Part shown: in pieces, positions 53,428 to 63,055 of the stretch | Position numbering within the stretch: position 1 is the stretch's first letter | How the letters are laid out: each line of letters starts with the position of its first letter | From: Sinorhizobium fredii | Lineage (GTDB): Bacteria; Pseudomonadota; Alphaproteobacteria; Rhizobiales; Rhizobiaceae | Assembly (NCBI RefSeq): GCF_002944405.1 | Contig: NZ_CP024310.1 | Span: forward strand, 1,054,001-1,118,000 | Reading direction: 5' to 3' | Length of the DNA: 64,000 nucleotides | The notes under the pieces: model-generated | Told to the model about the DNA's origin: nothing | The model's database searches: none | The model's input: the letters and a program-made list of their open reading frames with translations, nothing else | Translations under genes and position numbers: made by a program

Positions 53428-54249
53428 ATGAAGAACGAGAGACGCGGCAAGGAATTCTACCTGCTCGCAGCCTTCTTCGCGCTGTTCGTGCTGTTTCTCT
53501 ACGGGCCGCTTTCGGCCGTCCTGATCCTCTCTTTCCAGGGGCCGGACGGCGGCCTCACCTTCCCATTGAACGGCGTCTCGCTTCACTGGTTCTACAATCT
53601 CTTCGAAAAGCAGGCCGTCGGCGATTTCGGCGCCTCGTTCCGCCGCTCTTTCACGCTCGGGCTGATGGTCATGGTGGTGAACGTCGCTGTCGCGCTGCTT
53701 GCGGGGCTTGCCTTCCGCCACCGCTTCCGCGGCTCGACCGCCCTGTTCTACATGACCGTCGCAAGCCTGGTCGTACCGTCGATCATTATCTCGCTCGGCA
53801 TCGGCGTCGTCTTCCAGCAATTCGGCCTGAAACCTGCCTGGTATTCCTCGGGCTTCGGCGCGCATCTCACTTGGGCGCTTCCCTTCGGCGTGCTTATCAT
53901 GTTCGCCGTCTTCAACCGCTTCTCGCCGGCCTATGAGGAGGCCGCCCGCGACCTCGGCGCGACCTCCTGGCAGACCTTCCGCCACGTCGTGTTGCCGATG
54001 ATCGCTCCGAGTCTGATCGGCGTTGGCCTGTTCGGCTTCACGCTCTCCTATGACGAGTTCGCCCGCACGCTGATGACCTCCGGCACCTACAACACCCTGC
54101 CGCTGGAAATCTACGGCATGACCACCAACGTTACGACGCCGGTGCTCTATGCGCTTGGCACCGTCACGACGCTCTTCTCCTTCACCATCATTCTCGCAGC
54201 GCTCGCCATTATCCTCGTGCTTCGGCGCCGCCACGCAAGGTTAAGCTGA
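53428..54249 (+). CDS. PotC-like ABC transporter permease
   Basis: 273-residue permease with helices from FYLLAAFFALFVLFLYGPLSA onward and the EAA loop EEAARDLGATSWQTFRHVVLP; the C-terminal FTIILAALAIILVLRRRHARL is the last helix and positive tail. It starts 1 base after the stop of the PotB-like gene and is followed 5 bases later by the racemase gene. Confidence 0.92.
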   Translation: MKNERRGKEFYLLAAFFALFVLFLYGPLSAVLILSFQGPDGGLTFPLNGVSLHWFYNLFEKQAVGDFGASFRRSFTLGLMVMVVNVAVALLAGLAFRHRFRGSTALFYMTVASLVVPSIIISLGIGVVFQQFGLKPAWYSSGFGAHLTWALPFGVLIMFAVFNRFSPAYEEAARDLGATSWQTFRHVVLPMIAPSLIGVGLFGFTLSYDEFARTLMTSGTYNTLPLEIYGMTTNVTTPVLYALGTVTTLFSFTIILAALAIILVLRRRHARLS

Positions 54250-54254
54250 CGTCC

Positions 54255-54992
54255 ATGCGCATTCTACTCGTCAATCCCAACACGACCGTCTCAATGACCG
54301 AAAAGGCGGCGGCCGCCGCACGGGCGGTGGCGGCGCACGGCACCGAAGTCATCGCTGCCACGTCAAGGAGCGGGCCGGCCTCGATCGAAGGGCACTACGA
54401 TGGAGCGATCGCCGTCCCCGGCGTGCTCATGGAAATACGCGAAGGAGAGGCGGCGGGAGCAAACGCCGCGATCATCGCCTGCTTCGACGATACCGGGCTT
54501 GAAGCCGCCCGAGCCCTCGCCGGGATCCCGGTGCTCGGTCTTTGCGAGTCCGCGGTGATCACCGCCGCACTTGTTGCCCAGCGCTTCGCCGTGGTCACGA
54601 CGCTCGAGCGTTCCCGCGTCCTCATCGAAAACCTTGTGCGCCGCTACGGCATGGGCGACCGGGCGAAGGTCCTTGCCGCCGACATTCCGGTCCTCGCGCT
54701 TGAAGACAAGGCGTCGAGCGCTTCCGACAAGCTTAGGCGGCGGATCGAACGGGCGCTAGACGACGGCGGCGCCGAGGCGATCGTCCTCGGCTGTGCCGGC
54801 ATGGCCGACCTCGCGCAATCGCTGCAGCGCGAATACGACATTCCGGTCATCGACGGCGTCTCGGCGGCGGTCAAGCAGGCCGAAGCGCTCGTCGCACAGG
54901 GACTCGTGACCAGCAAGCGCGGCTCCTATGCCTCGCCCCTCGCGAAGGCTTATACCGGGGCGATGGAGGCCTTTGCGCCGGCTCGCAGCTGA
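54255..54992 (+). CDS. Asp/Glu/hydantoin racemase family protein
   Basis: 245 residues beginning MRILLVNPNTTVSMTEKAA, the hydantoin racemase signature. The two catalytic cysteines expected for this cofactor-independent family are in IIACFDDTGLEAA and LGCAGMADLAQ. Members racemise hydantoins, aspartate, glutamate or related acids. Because it ends the PotABCD-like operon, the transported compound may be a chiral hydantoin or amino acid derivative rather than a polyamine; this is inferred. Confidence 0.9.
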   Translation: MRILLVNPNTTVSMTEKAAAAARAVAAHGTEVIAATSRSGPASIEGHYDGAIAVPGVLMEIREGEAAGANAAIIACFDDTGLEAARALAGIPVLGLCESAVITAALVAQRFAVVTTLERSRVLIENLVRRYGMGDRAKVLAADIPVLALEDKASSASDKLRRRIERALDDGGAEAIVLGCAGMADLAQSLQREYDIPVIDGVSAAVKQAEALVAQGLVTSKRGSYASPLAKAYTGAMEAFAPARS

Positions 54993-55101
54993 CCCGTGCC
55001 GACGAATCCCTATGGTTGCAAAGCTGGTTGTTGACAACGCTCTTCGAAGGTTGAAAGAGTGGTGCTCACTCGAAGCGGGCAGCGTTGGGAGGACTTTGTC
55101 G

Positions 55102-58100
55102 ATGCGCGCGTTTCTCGGCCTTACCACCCTTCTCTTCGCGCTTCTTTCCCTCGGCACTCCGGCCGCGGCCGCCGAAGCCGACCGCAAGGTCGAGGTGACC
55201 GGCGACGCCGATTATTTCGGCTTCGATCTACGGACCGAGCAGAATGTCTCGCTCGACGAGTGCCAGGCACGCTGCATCGCCGACCGCGCCTGCAGGGCCT
55301 TCACCTACAATCCCAAGGTGAAGTGGTGTTTTCTCAAGTCCGACTTCAACCAGCTGAACACGTTCAAGGGTGCCATCGCCGGCAAGGTCGTCGAGACCGC
55401 CGCGGGCGAACCGGATCTCGGCGCCCCGCCACGACTGCCCTTCGTGTCGGACGACCTCCTGCAGCAGGCGCGCGACGTCAAGGCCGGGCTCGCCTTGGCA
55501 GACGATCAACTGGGCTTCGGCGTCAACGGGTTGATCGAAGCGGGCCGCAACGAGTTGACAGCCGGCAATTTCGTCGCGGCGCTCAAGGCTTTCCGCGGCG
55601 CGCTGGCGATCACCCCGGAGAAAGGGGACTTGTGGCTGGAGACCGCCAGAACAGCCAACCGCTTCAGCGGCGGCACGGATCTAGCAAGCGAGGCCGCCCT
55701 TGCAGCGCTCAACGGCTACCAGCTGACGAGGACCGCCCAGAGCCGCGCCGATGCGCTGGCCATCCTCGCCCAGGCGCTCGACAACCTGCAGAATTACCGA
55801 GCCGCGCTCCAGGCCTACAAGGCGAGCCTCGACCTCGTGCAGGCCAAGACGGTCGAGACGGCTTATCTCGACCTCAAGGAGCGCCAGGGCTTCCGCGTCA
55901 CCGGCCACACGGTCGATGCGGATGGCGCAAGCCCGCGCGCCTGCGTGCAATTCTCCGAACAGCTGCTGAAGAACGGCCCCGACTACGCCTCCTTCGTGAC
56001 GCTCGACGGCGTCGCCCCGAAGGCGGTCGAGGCCAAGGGCAGCGAGATCTGCGTCGATGGGCTCAAGCACGGCCAGCGCTACAAGCTGGCCTTGAGGCCG
56101 GGACTGCCATCGTCTGTAGACGAAGTCATCGAGACGCCGGTCAGCCTTGACATCTATGTCAAGGACCGCGCGCCGATGGTGCGCTTCACCGGCGACAGTT
56201 TCGTGCTTCCTTCGACGGCGCGGCGCGGCATCCCGATCGTCTCGGTGAACTCGGAAAGCGCCAACCTCAAGCTCTATCGCGTCGGCGACCGCAGCATCTC
56301 GTCGTTGCTGACAAGCTCTCAGTTCCTTACCCAGCTCGACGGCTATAGTGCCGAGCGCATCGAGACCGAGAGCGGAGAGCTCGTCTGGCAAGGCAGCATC
56401 GACATCAAGACCGACCTCAACAAGGAAGTGGTGACGAGCTTCCCGGTCGATGAGGCGCTGCCGAAGCGCAAACCCGGCGTCTATGTGCTGACGGCGGCTT
56501 CCGCGACTGCGCTCAGCCAGGACTGGGACGCGCGCGCCACGCAATGGTTCGTCGTTTCCGATATCGGCATCTCGACCTATGCCGGAACCGACGGGCTCAC
56601 CGTCTTTGCGCGCTCGCTCGCAAGCGCCAAGCCGCTTGCCGAGGTCGAACTGCAGCTGGTCGCCAAGAACAATGAAGTGCTGGGCACCGCCACGACCGAT
56701 GCGGAAGGCAGAGCGATCTTCGCCGCCGGCCTGATCCGCGGCACGGCGAGCATGGTGCCCGCCGTCATCACGGCCAGGAAAGGCGAGGATGATTACGTCT
56801 TTCTCGATATGACGCGCGCCGGCTTCGACCTTTCCGACCGCGGCGTCACCGGCCGTGCCGCACCCGGCGCGATCGACATCTACGCCTGGACGGAACGCGG
56901 CATCTACCGCACCGGCGAGACGGTGCATGCCGCAGCGCTTGCCCGAGACATCAACGGTCAGGCGATCGAAAACCTGCCGCTCACTTTCGTCTTCCTGCGC
57001 CCGGACGGGGTGGAGGATCGGCGGATCGTCAGCAATGGCGGCAAACTCGGCGGCCATACACTCGATCTGCCGATCCAGGAAAATGCCATGCGCGGCACCT
57101 GGACGATGCAGATCTTCACCGATCCGAAGGGCTCGGCGATCGGCGAGAAGCAGTTCCTCGTCGACGATTTCGTGCCGGACCGCACCGAGTTCGACCTGGC
57201 GAGCGATGCGAAGGCGATCGAAGTCGGCACGCCGATCGAGGTCGCCGTCGACGGGCGCTTCCTCTATGGCGCACCGGCTGCGGGCCTGACACTGGAAGGC
57301 GAAGTGACGGTCAGGCCGACGCGTGAGAACGAAGCCTTCAAGGGCTATGTCTTCGGGCTCGCCGACGAGGAGGCGAGCGAAGACAACCGCGTGCCGCTCG
57401 AAGGGCTCGAACCGCTCGACCAGGATGGGAAGGCCGTCATTGCCCTCGATCTCGGCGAGGTGCCGGCGACGACGCAGCTGCTCAACGCCACGGTCACGGT
57501 TCGCATGCGCGAAGGCGGCGGCAGGGCCGTCGAGCGCGCCCTGACGCTGCCGGTCAAGCCGGACGGTCCGATGATCGGCATCAAGCCCGAATTTTCCGGC
57601 GAGCTCGCCGAGAATTCGGTCGGCAAATTCCATGTCATCGCCATCGACGCGAACGGCGCCAAGGTCGCGATGCCCGGCCTCTCCTGGAAGCTGATCAGCG
57701 TCGAGCGGAACTATCAATGGTATCGCGACGGCAGCGCCTGGAAATACGAGCCGGTCATCTCCACGAAGCAGGTGGCAAACGGCACGGTCGACGTGACCGA
57801 GAACGGCGCCGAGATCGCGGTGCCGGTCGGCTGGGGCCGTTATCGTCTGGAGATCGAGACCGCGGCGGCGGACGGCCCGACCTCCAGCGTCGAGTTCGAC
57901 GCCGGCTGGTATGTCGAAGCCACGTCGACGGAAACCCCGGACGGGTTGGAGATCGCCCTCGACAAGGCAAACTACGCGATTGGCGAGACGGCGAAACTCA
58001 AGGTTTCGCCGCGTTTTGCCGGCGAATTGCTGGTGACCGTCGGCACCGAAAACCTGATCACGACGAAGACGGCGACGATCGCCGAGACGGGCGGTGAAGT

Positions 58101-60552
58101 GGAACTGCCGGTCACCGCCGAATGGGGCGCCGGGGGCTACGTGACGGCGACGCTTTATCGGCCCGGCGACGCTCAGGAAAGCCGCATGCCGATGCGGGCG
58201 ATCGGCATCAAGTGGCTTGCAGTCGACCCGGCCGATCGCAAGCTTGCTGTGGGTCTCGACGCACCGGAGAGGACGCAGCCGCGCCAGCCGCTCGATATCA
58301 GTCTCCAGGTCCGCGGCGCGGGCGCCAACGAGGACGCTTACGTCACGGTTGCCGCCGTCGATGTCGGAATCCTGAACCTGACGCGCTACGAGGCGCCCGA
58401 CCCGGACGGCTGGTATTTCGGCCAGCGACGGCTCGGCCTTGAAATCCGCGACCTCTACGGTCGCCTCATCGACGGCTCGCTCGGCGCCACAGGGCGACTG
58501 CGCACCGGCGGCGACGGCGGGCAGATGCCGCTGCAGGGCAGCCCGCCGACCGAAAAGTTGGTCGCCTTCTTCTCCGGGCCGGTGAAGCTCGACGCCGAAG
58601 GCACGGCGCATGTGCGCTTCGACATCCCGCAGTTCAACGGCACGGCCCGCGTCATGGCGGTCGCCTGGACGAAGTCCGGCGTCGGCCATGCGGTGAAGGA
58701 CGTCGTCGTCCGCGACCCGATCGTCGTCACTGCCAGCCTGCCGAAGTTCCTGGCGCCCGGAGACCGGGCCGGCCTCAGGCTCGACATCGCCAACACGGAC
58801 GGCCCGGCCGGTAACTATCAGTTGCAGGTGACGACCAACGGTCCGGCCACGGTCGAACAGATCGCTCCATCCCAGACCGTACAGCTCGGTGCCGGCGGCA
58901 AATCCACAGTGACGCTGCCGCTCACCGGCCAATATCCGGGCAACGGCCTTGTCACCGTCACCCTCTCGAACGCCGAGGGCCTGTCACTGGAGCAGGCGGT
59001 GAACATCCCGGTTCGCCCGGCCGCACTGCCGATCACGCAGCGCCAGGTCGTCAACATCGCCGCCGGCAGCAGCCTGACGGTCGACGATCAACTGCTGGCC
59101 GACAGTCTGCTGCAGGGCGCCTCGGTCAGCCTCAACGTGACCCGTTCGGCCGCCTTCGACGTTCCGGCGCTGCTGATGTCGCTCGACCGGTACCCCTATG
59201 GCTGTGCCGAACAGACGACGAGCCGCGCCTTGCCGCTGCTCTATCTCAGCGAACTCTCGAAACAATCTGGACTTGCGGAGGACGGCGAGGTGGCAAAGCG
59301 CGTGCAGGAGGCGATCTACCGCGTGCTTTCCTACCAGTCCTCCTCCGGCAGCTTCGGCCTCTGGAGCCCCGGTTCCGGCGATCTCTGGCTCGACGCCTAT
59401 GTCACCGACTTCCTGACCCGTGCCCGCGAGCAGAAGTTCGACGTGCCGGAACAGGCGATGGTCCAGGCGCTCGAAAACCTGCAGAACGCGCTGAGCTACG
59501 AAACGAACGTCAAGCACCGCGGCAACGAGATCGCCTACGCGCTCTACGTGCTCGCCCGCAACCGCAAGGCCGCGATCAGCGACCTTCGCTACTATGCAGA
59601 TACGTTGCTTGGCGATTTTCCGACGCCGCTTGCCAAGGCGCATATCGCCGCGGCACTCGCGCTCTACGGCGATGGCGGGCGATCGCAGGATATCTTCGCG
59701 GCGGCGGTCAACATGTCGACCGGCCTCGTCAATGTCAGTCTCGCCCGCTCCGACTACGGCTCGTCGCTGCGCGACGACGCGGCGGTGCTGGCGCTCGCAG
59801 CCGAAAGCCGGCCGGTGCCGCCGATCATTCCGGAGCTTTCAAAAATTGTCGCCCGGGAATGGGAGCGGGCCCGCTACACCAGCACCCAGGAACAGGCCTG
59901 GATGCTGCTCGCGGCGCGCGCCGTCCAGGGCGGCGACGAGGATATGAAGCTGGAGGTCAACGGCGCCCAGAGCACCGGCAGCTACGCTGCCCGGATAACC
60001 GGCGATGCGCTGATCGAGCACCCCGTCGTCATTCGCAACCACGGCACTGACGCCGTTTCCGCCGTGGTGACGACCGTTGCGGCACCCGCTCAGCCGCTCT
60101 CGGCCGGCGGCGAGGGCTTCACCATCGAGCGGACCTATTACACCCTCGACGGCGCCGAGGCGAATGTCAGTGAGGCGCGACAGAACGAACGCTACGTGGT
60201 CGTGCTCAAGGCAACGGAGAGCAACGACTGGCCGTCGCGCGTGCTGATCACCGACCTCCTGCCGGCCGGCTTCGAGATCGACAATCCGAGTCTTGTCGAC
60301 AGTGCCCAACTCTCGAATTTCGAATGGATCGGCGAAGTTCAGGCCGCCCACACCGAGTTCCGCAGCGACCGCTTCGTCGCCGCCTTCGACCGGTCGAGCG
60401 GCGACAATCGCGAGATCACGCTTGCCTATGTCGTGCGCGCCGTGACCCCCGGTACGTACGACCATCCGGCCGCAAGCGTCGAGGACATGTACCGGCCACA
60501 GTTCTCGGCCTGGACGGCGACTGGGCGCATGGAGGTGCTGGCGGCACAGTAG
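55102..60552 (+). CDS. Bacterial alpha-2-macroglobulin with N-terminal PAN domain
   Basis: 1816 residues. A signal peptide (residues 1-24) is followed by a PAN/apple-like module with Cys54, Cys58, Cys64 and Cys76, then macroglobulin domains, and the thioester CAEQ at residues 1368-1371 in YPYGCAEQTTS. Such proteins trap proteases in the periplasm. There is no lipobox cysteine, so unlike E. coli YfhM it seems not to be a lipoprotein. ATG 55102 follows GGGAGG; the longer frame upstream overlaps the racemase gene. pbpC follows 8 bases later, the classic pairing. Confidence 0.94.
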   Translation: MRAFLGLTTLLFALLSLGTPAAAAEADRKVEVTGDADYFGFDLRTEQNVSLDECQARCIADRACRAFTYNPKVKWCFLKSDFNQLNTFKGAIAGKVVETAAGEPDLGAPPRLPFVSDDLLQQARDVKAGLALADDQLGFGVNGLIEAGRNELTAGNFVAALKAFRGALAITPEKGDLWLETARTANRFSGGTDLASEAALAALNGYQLTRTAQSRADALAILAQALDNLQNYRAALQAYKASLDLVQAKTVETAYLDLKERQGFRVTGHTVDADGASPRACVQFSEQLLKNGPDYASFVTLDGVAPKAVEAKGSEICVDGLKHGQRYKLALRPGLPSSVDEVIETPVSLDIYVKDRAPMVRFTGDSFVLPSTARRGIPIVSVNSESANLKLYRVGDRSISSLLTSSQFLTQLDGYSAERIETESGELVWQGSIDIKTDLNKEVVTSFPVDEALPKRKPGVYVLTAASATALSQDWDARATQWFVVSDIGISTYAGTDGLTVFARSLASAKPLAEVELQLVAKNNEVLGTATTDAEGRAIFAAGLIRGTASMVPAVITARKGEDDYVFLDMTRAGFDLSDRGVTGRAAPGAIDIYAWTERGIYRTGETVHAAALARDINGQAIENLPLTFVFLRPDGVEDRRIVSNGGKLGGHTLDLPIQENAMRGTWTMQIFTDPKGSAIGEKQFLVDDFVPDRTEFDLASDAKAIEVGTPIEVAVDGRFLYGAPAAGLTLEGEVTVRPTRENEAFKGYVFGLADEEASEDNRVPLEGLEPLDQDGKAVIALDLGEVPATTQLLNATVTVRMREGGGRAVERALTLPVKPDGPMIGIKPEFSGELAENSVGKFHVIAIDANGAKVAMPGLSWKLISVERNYQWYRDGSAWKYEPVISTKQVANGTVDVTENGAEIAVPVGWGRYRLEIETAAADGPTSSVEFDAGWYVEATSTETPDGLEIALDKANYAIGETAKLKVSPRFAGELLVTVGTENLITTKTATIAETGGEVELPVTAEWGAGGYVTATLYRPGDAQESRMPMRAIGIKWLAVDPADRKLAVGLDAPERTQPRQPLDISLQVRGAGANEDAYVTVAAVDVGILNLTRYEAPDPDGWYFGQRRLGLEIRDLYGRLIDGSLGATGRLRTGGDGGQMPLQGSPPTEKLVAFFSGPVKLDAEGTAHVRFDIPQFNGTARVMAVAWTKSGVGHAVKDVVVRDPIVVTASLPKFLAPGDRAGLRLDIANTDGPAGNYQLQVTTNGPATVEQIAPSQTVQLGAGGKSTVTLPLTGQYPGNGLVTVTLSNAEGLSLEQAVNIPVRPAALPITQRQVVNIAAGSSLTVDDQLLADSLLQGASVSLNVTRSAAFDVPALLMSLDRYPYGCAEQTTSRALPLLYLSELSKQSGLAEDGEVAKRVQEAIYRVLSYQSSSGSFGLWSPGSGDLWLDAYVTDFLTRAREQKFDVPEQAMVQALENLQNALSYETNVKHRGNEIAYALYVLARNRKAAISDLRYYADTLLGDFPTPLAKAHIAAALALYGDGGRSQDIFAAAVNMSTGLVNVSLARSDYGSSLRDDAAVLALAAESRPVPPIIPELSKIVAREWERARYTSTQEQAWMLLAARAVQGGDEDMKLEVNGAQSTGSYAARITGDALIEHPVVIRNHGTDAVSAVVTTVAAPAQPLSAGGEGFTIERTYYTLDGAEANVSEARQNERYVVVLKATESNDWPSRVLITDLLPAGFEIDNPSLVDSAQLSNFEWIGEVQAAHTEFRSDRFVAAFDRSSGDNREITLAYVVRAVTPGTYDHPAASVEDMYRPQFSAWTATGRMEVLAAQ

Positions 60553-60560
60553 AACGCGCG

Positions 60561-62978
60561 ATGTCCATTTGGCGACAGTTCATTATCGGTGTGCCGGGGC
60601 GGTTTCTTGAGCGAATAGGATTGTGCCGCCAGGGCGTCGGCCCGGCATCACCCCCCTCTGCCCTGCCGGGCATCTCCCCCACAAGGGGGGAGATCGGGGA
60701 TGCGACCGCTCGCTCCACAACCGGCATCGCGCTCAAGGCGCATCCGCCGATTGTAGACGGAACCACCAAGTTCGACGCGTTTTGGAAGCAAAGACCTAGC
60801 AACCGGCCGATCTCCCCCCTTGTGGGGGAGATGTCCGGCAGGACAGAGGGGGATAGCGCCGGCCCGATCCATTGCGATGCTCCTCGAAGCCCAACGCGTT
60901 CCCCAGTACGTGCCCTGATCACGCTGGCGATCGTCCTTATCATGACTGGACTTGTGGCGATCGGCCTAGAATGGGCTGACCGAACCTTCCCGCCGCCACT
61001 TGAGCGCGCCCAGATCTTCTCCCGCGAGGTTCTCGACAAGGATGGACACCTCTTGCGCGCCTTCGCTACGCCGGATGGCCGCTGGCGGCTGAAGACGAGG
61101 GTTGATGATGTCGACCCGCGTTTCCTCGACATGCTGGTCGCCTATGAGGATCAGCGGTTTTACGAGCACCACGGCGTCGATCCGCTGGCGCTCGGACGGG
61201 CGGCACTGCAATTCGTCACCAATGGCCGCATTGTTTCCGGCGCCTCGACGCTCTCGATGCAGGTGGCGCGGCTGATCGAGCCGCGCGAGCGGCGGACATG
61301 GGCGGCAAAGCTGTTGCAGCTTGCGCGCGCCATCCAGATCGAGCGGCGGCTCGGCAAGGATCAGATCCTCGCCCTTTATCTCACCCATGCCCCCTATGGC
61401 GGCAATCTCGAAGGCGTGCGTGCCGCAAGCCTTGCCTGGTTCGGCAAGGAGCCGCGCCGCCTCGCGGTCGGCGAGGCGGCCCTGCTCGTCGCGCTGCCGC
61501 AATTGCCCGAGAAGCGTCGCCCGGACCGCAACCTGGCGGCCGCCGATGCCGCGCGAGAACGGGTGCTCGGCCGCGCCGCGGTCGCCAAGGTCATCGGCCA
61601 AGGCGAATCTGAGCGTGCGGCGATGACCGCCATACCGACCCGCCGCCTGCAGCTGCCGGCCCATGCGGCGCATCTGGCGGAAGCCGCGCTCCGCAAGGAG
61701 CCGAAGGCGCTCCGCCACGAGACGACGCTCCGCCGCGACATCCAGCGCGGGCTGGAAACGGTGGCGCGGGAGGGGGCGCAGCGGTTGGGACCGAAGGTGT
61801 CGGTAGCAATGGTGATGGCCGATGCGAGGACCGGCGAGATCGTCGGCGAGGTCGGCTCGGCGGATTATTTCGACGCAAGCCGCTCCGGCTGGATCGACAT
61901 GGCGCGGGTCACCCGCTCGCCCGGATCGACGCTGAAGCCTTTCATCTACGGGCTTGCCTTCGAGGAAGGCATCGTCAGCCAGGAGACGATCATCGAGGAT
62001 CGGCCGGCGGATTTCTTCGGCTATCGGCCGCGCAACTTCGACATGAGCTACCAGGGCGATGTCAGCGTGCGCGAGGCGCTCCAGCTTTCGCTCAACGTGC
62101 CGGCGATTCGGCTGCTCGACGCAGTCGGGCCGTCGCGTCTGATGGTTCGCTTCCGCCGCGCCGAGGTGCACCCGAAGCTGCCGCCGAACGAAGCGCCGGG
62201 ATTGGCCATCGGCCTTGGCGGCGTCGGCATCACGCTTCGCGACCTGGTTCAGCTCTATGCCGGGCTTGCCAATCGCGGCTGGCCGGTTCGGCTCGGCGAC
62301 GGCATCGAAGGCAAGCCGGGGCTGATCGACGGCGAGCCGCTGCTTTCGACGGTCGCCACCTGGCAGGTCGCCGACATCCTCTCCGGCGTGCTGCCTCCGG
62401 CCGGAACCCGTCAGCACGGTATCGCCTACAAGACGGGCACCAGCTATGGCTATCGCGATGCATGGTCGGTCGGCTTCGACGGCCGCTACGTGCTCGGCGT
62501 CTGGGCGGGGCGGCCGGACAACGGCGCCGTCCCCGGATTGAGCGGCTATGGCGCGGCCGCTCCGATCCTGTTCGAAGGCTTTGCCAAGGCCGGCATCGCC
62601 ATCACCGCGCTGCCGGACGCGCCGGCCGGCGCCATTCGCCTGGGGCAGGCCGACCTGCCGATCGGTCAAAGGCGCTTCTCGGTGACGGCGAACGGCCTGC
62701 CGTCCACATCCATCCGTGAAGCCGCGCCGCGGATCGTCTTTCCGCCGGAAGGCGCGCGTGTCGAGCTTGGTGCCGCCGCCGGCCAGGCAATGATCCCTTT
62801 GACCCTGAAACTGCAAGGCGGCCGGGCACCGTTCCGCTGGCTGGCGAACGGCCGCCCGCTGCCGGACGTGACGCGCCGCCGCGTCAGCCAATGGCTGCCC
62901 GACGGCGGCGGCTATTCGACCCTGACGGTCATCGACGCGCTGGGCCGGGCCTCTACGGTGCGCGTTTTTGTCGAATGA
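60561..62978 (+). CDS. pbpC: PbpC, penicillin-binding protein 1C, with repeat-derived N-terminal segment
   Basis: 805-residue bifunctional peptidoglycan synthase. A membrane helix lies near residues 118-138, the transglycosylase Glu196 in YEDQRFYEHHG, then STLSMQVARL, the transpeptidase SxxK at 456-459 (SPGSTLKPF), SLN and KTGTSYG, and a C-terminal PBP1C domain. Residues 31-98 are encoded by a palindromic repeat element (60651-60852) and read PPSALPGISPTRGEIG and PISPLVGEMSGR, which is not PBP sequence. The start at 60561, 8 bases after the macroglobulin stop, has no strong ribosome site, so it is uncertain. Confidence 0.9.
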   Translation: MSIWRQFIIGVPGRFLERIGLCRQGVGPASPPSALPGISPTRGEIGDATARSTTGIALKAHPPIVDGTTKFDAFWKQRPSNRPISPLVGEMSGRTEGDSAGPIHCDAPRSPTRSPVRALITLAIVLIMTGLVAIGLEWADRTFPPPLERAQIFSREVLDKDGHLLRAFATPDGRWRLKTRVDDVDPRFLDMLVAYEDQRFYEHHGVDPLALGRAALQFVTNGRIVSGASTLSMQVARLIEPRERRTWAAKLLQLARAIQIERRLGKDQILALYLTHAPYGGNLEGVRAASLAWFGKEPRRLAVGEAALLVALPQLPEKRRPDRNLAAADAARERVLGRAAVAKVIGQGESERAAMTAIPTRRLQLPAHAAHLAEAALRKEPKALRHETTLRRDIQRGLETVAREGAQRLGPKVSVAMVMADARTGEIVGEVGSADYFDASRSGWIDMARVTRSPGSTLKPFIYGLAFEEGIVSQETIIEDRPADFFGYRPRNFDMSYQGDVSVREALQLSLNVPAIRLLDAVGPSRLMVRFRRAEVHPKLPPNEAPGLAIGLGGVGITLRDLVQLYAGLANRGWPVRLGDGIEGKPGLIDGEPLLSTVATWQVADILSGVLPPAGTRQHGIAYKTGTSYGYRDAWSVGFDGRYVLGVWAGRPDNGAVPGLSGYGAAAPILFEGFAKAGIAITALPDAPAGAIRLGQADLPIGQRRFSVTANGLPSTSIREAAPRIVFPPEGARVELGAAAGQAMIPLTLKLQGGRAPFRWLANGRPLPDVTRRRVSQWLPDGGGYSTLTVIDALGRASTVRVFVE
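60651..60852. repeat. Palindromic repeat element (MITE/RIME-like) inside pbpC
   Basis: The left arm 60651-60697 and right arm 60807-60852 are inverted repeats of 46 bases with only two mismatches, flanking about 109 bases of unrelated sequence. Each arm holds its own hairpin (ATCTCCCCC / GGGGGGAGAT). The element stays open in the pbpC frame, adding about 67 residues before the membrane helix. No transposase is present, so it is a non-autonomous element. Confidence 0.88.
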
Positions 62979-63011
62979 TGCTCAATGTCCGGGTATAAAG
63001 CGACGTTAGGT

Positions 63012-63044
63012 ATTGATCGGAAGGCCGGAGCGCTTCCGACCAAT
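63012..63044. terminator. Candidate two-way terminator between pbpC and DUF982 gene
   Basis: ATTGATCGGAAG (63012-63023) and CTTCCGACCAAT (63033-63044) pair at 11 of 12 positions with a 9-base loop, midway between two convergent stops. T runs are weak on both sides. Confidence 0.5.
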
Positions 63045-63055
63045 CATTCCCTTCA

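Noticed and set aside
55681..58932. 1083-codon open frame on the minus strand
   Set aside because: It lies wholly opposite the alpha-2-macroglobulin gene, is rich in Arg/Asp/Ala and has no domain. GC-rich third positions in the real gene create such mirror frames.
60966..62891. 641-codon open frame on the minus strand
   Set aside because: Exact shadow of pbpC with no recognisable fold and a shadow-like residue mix.
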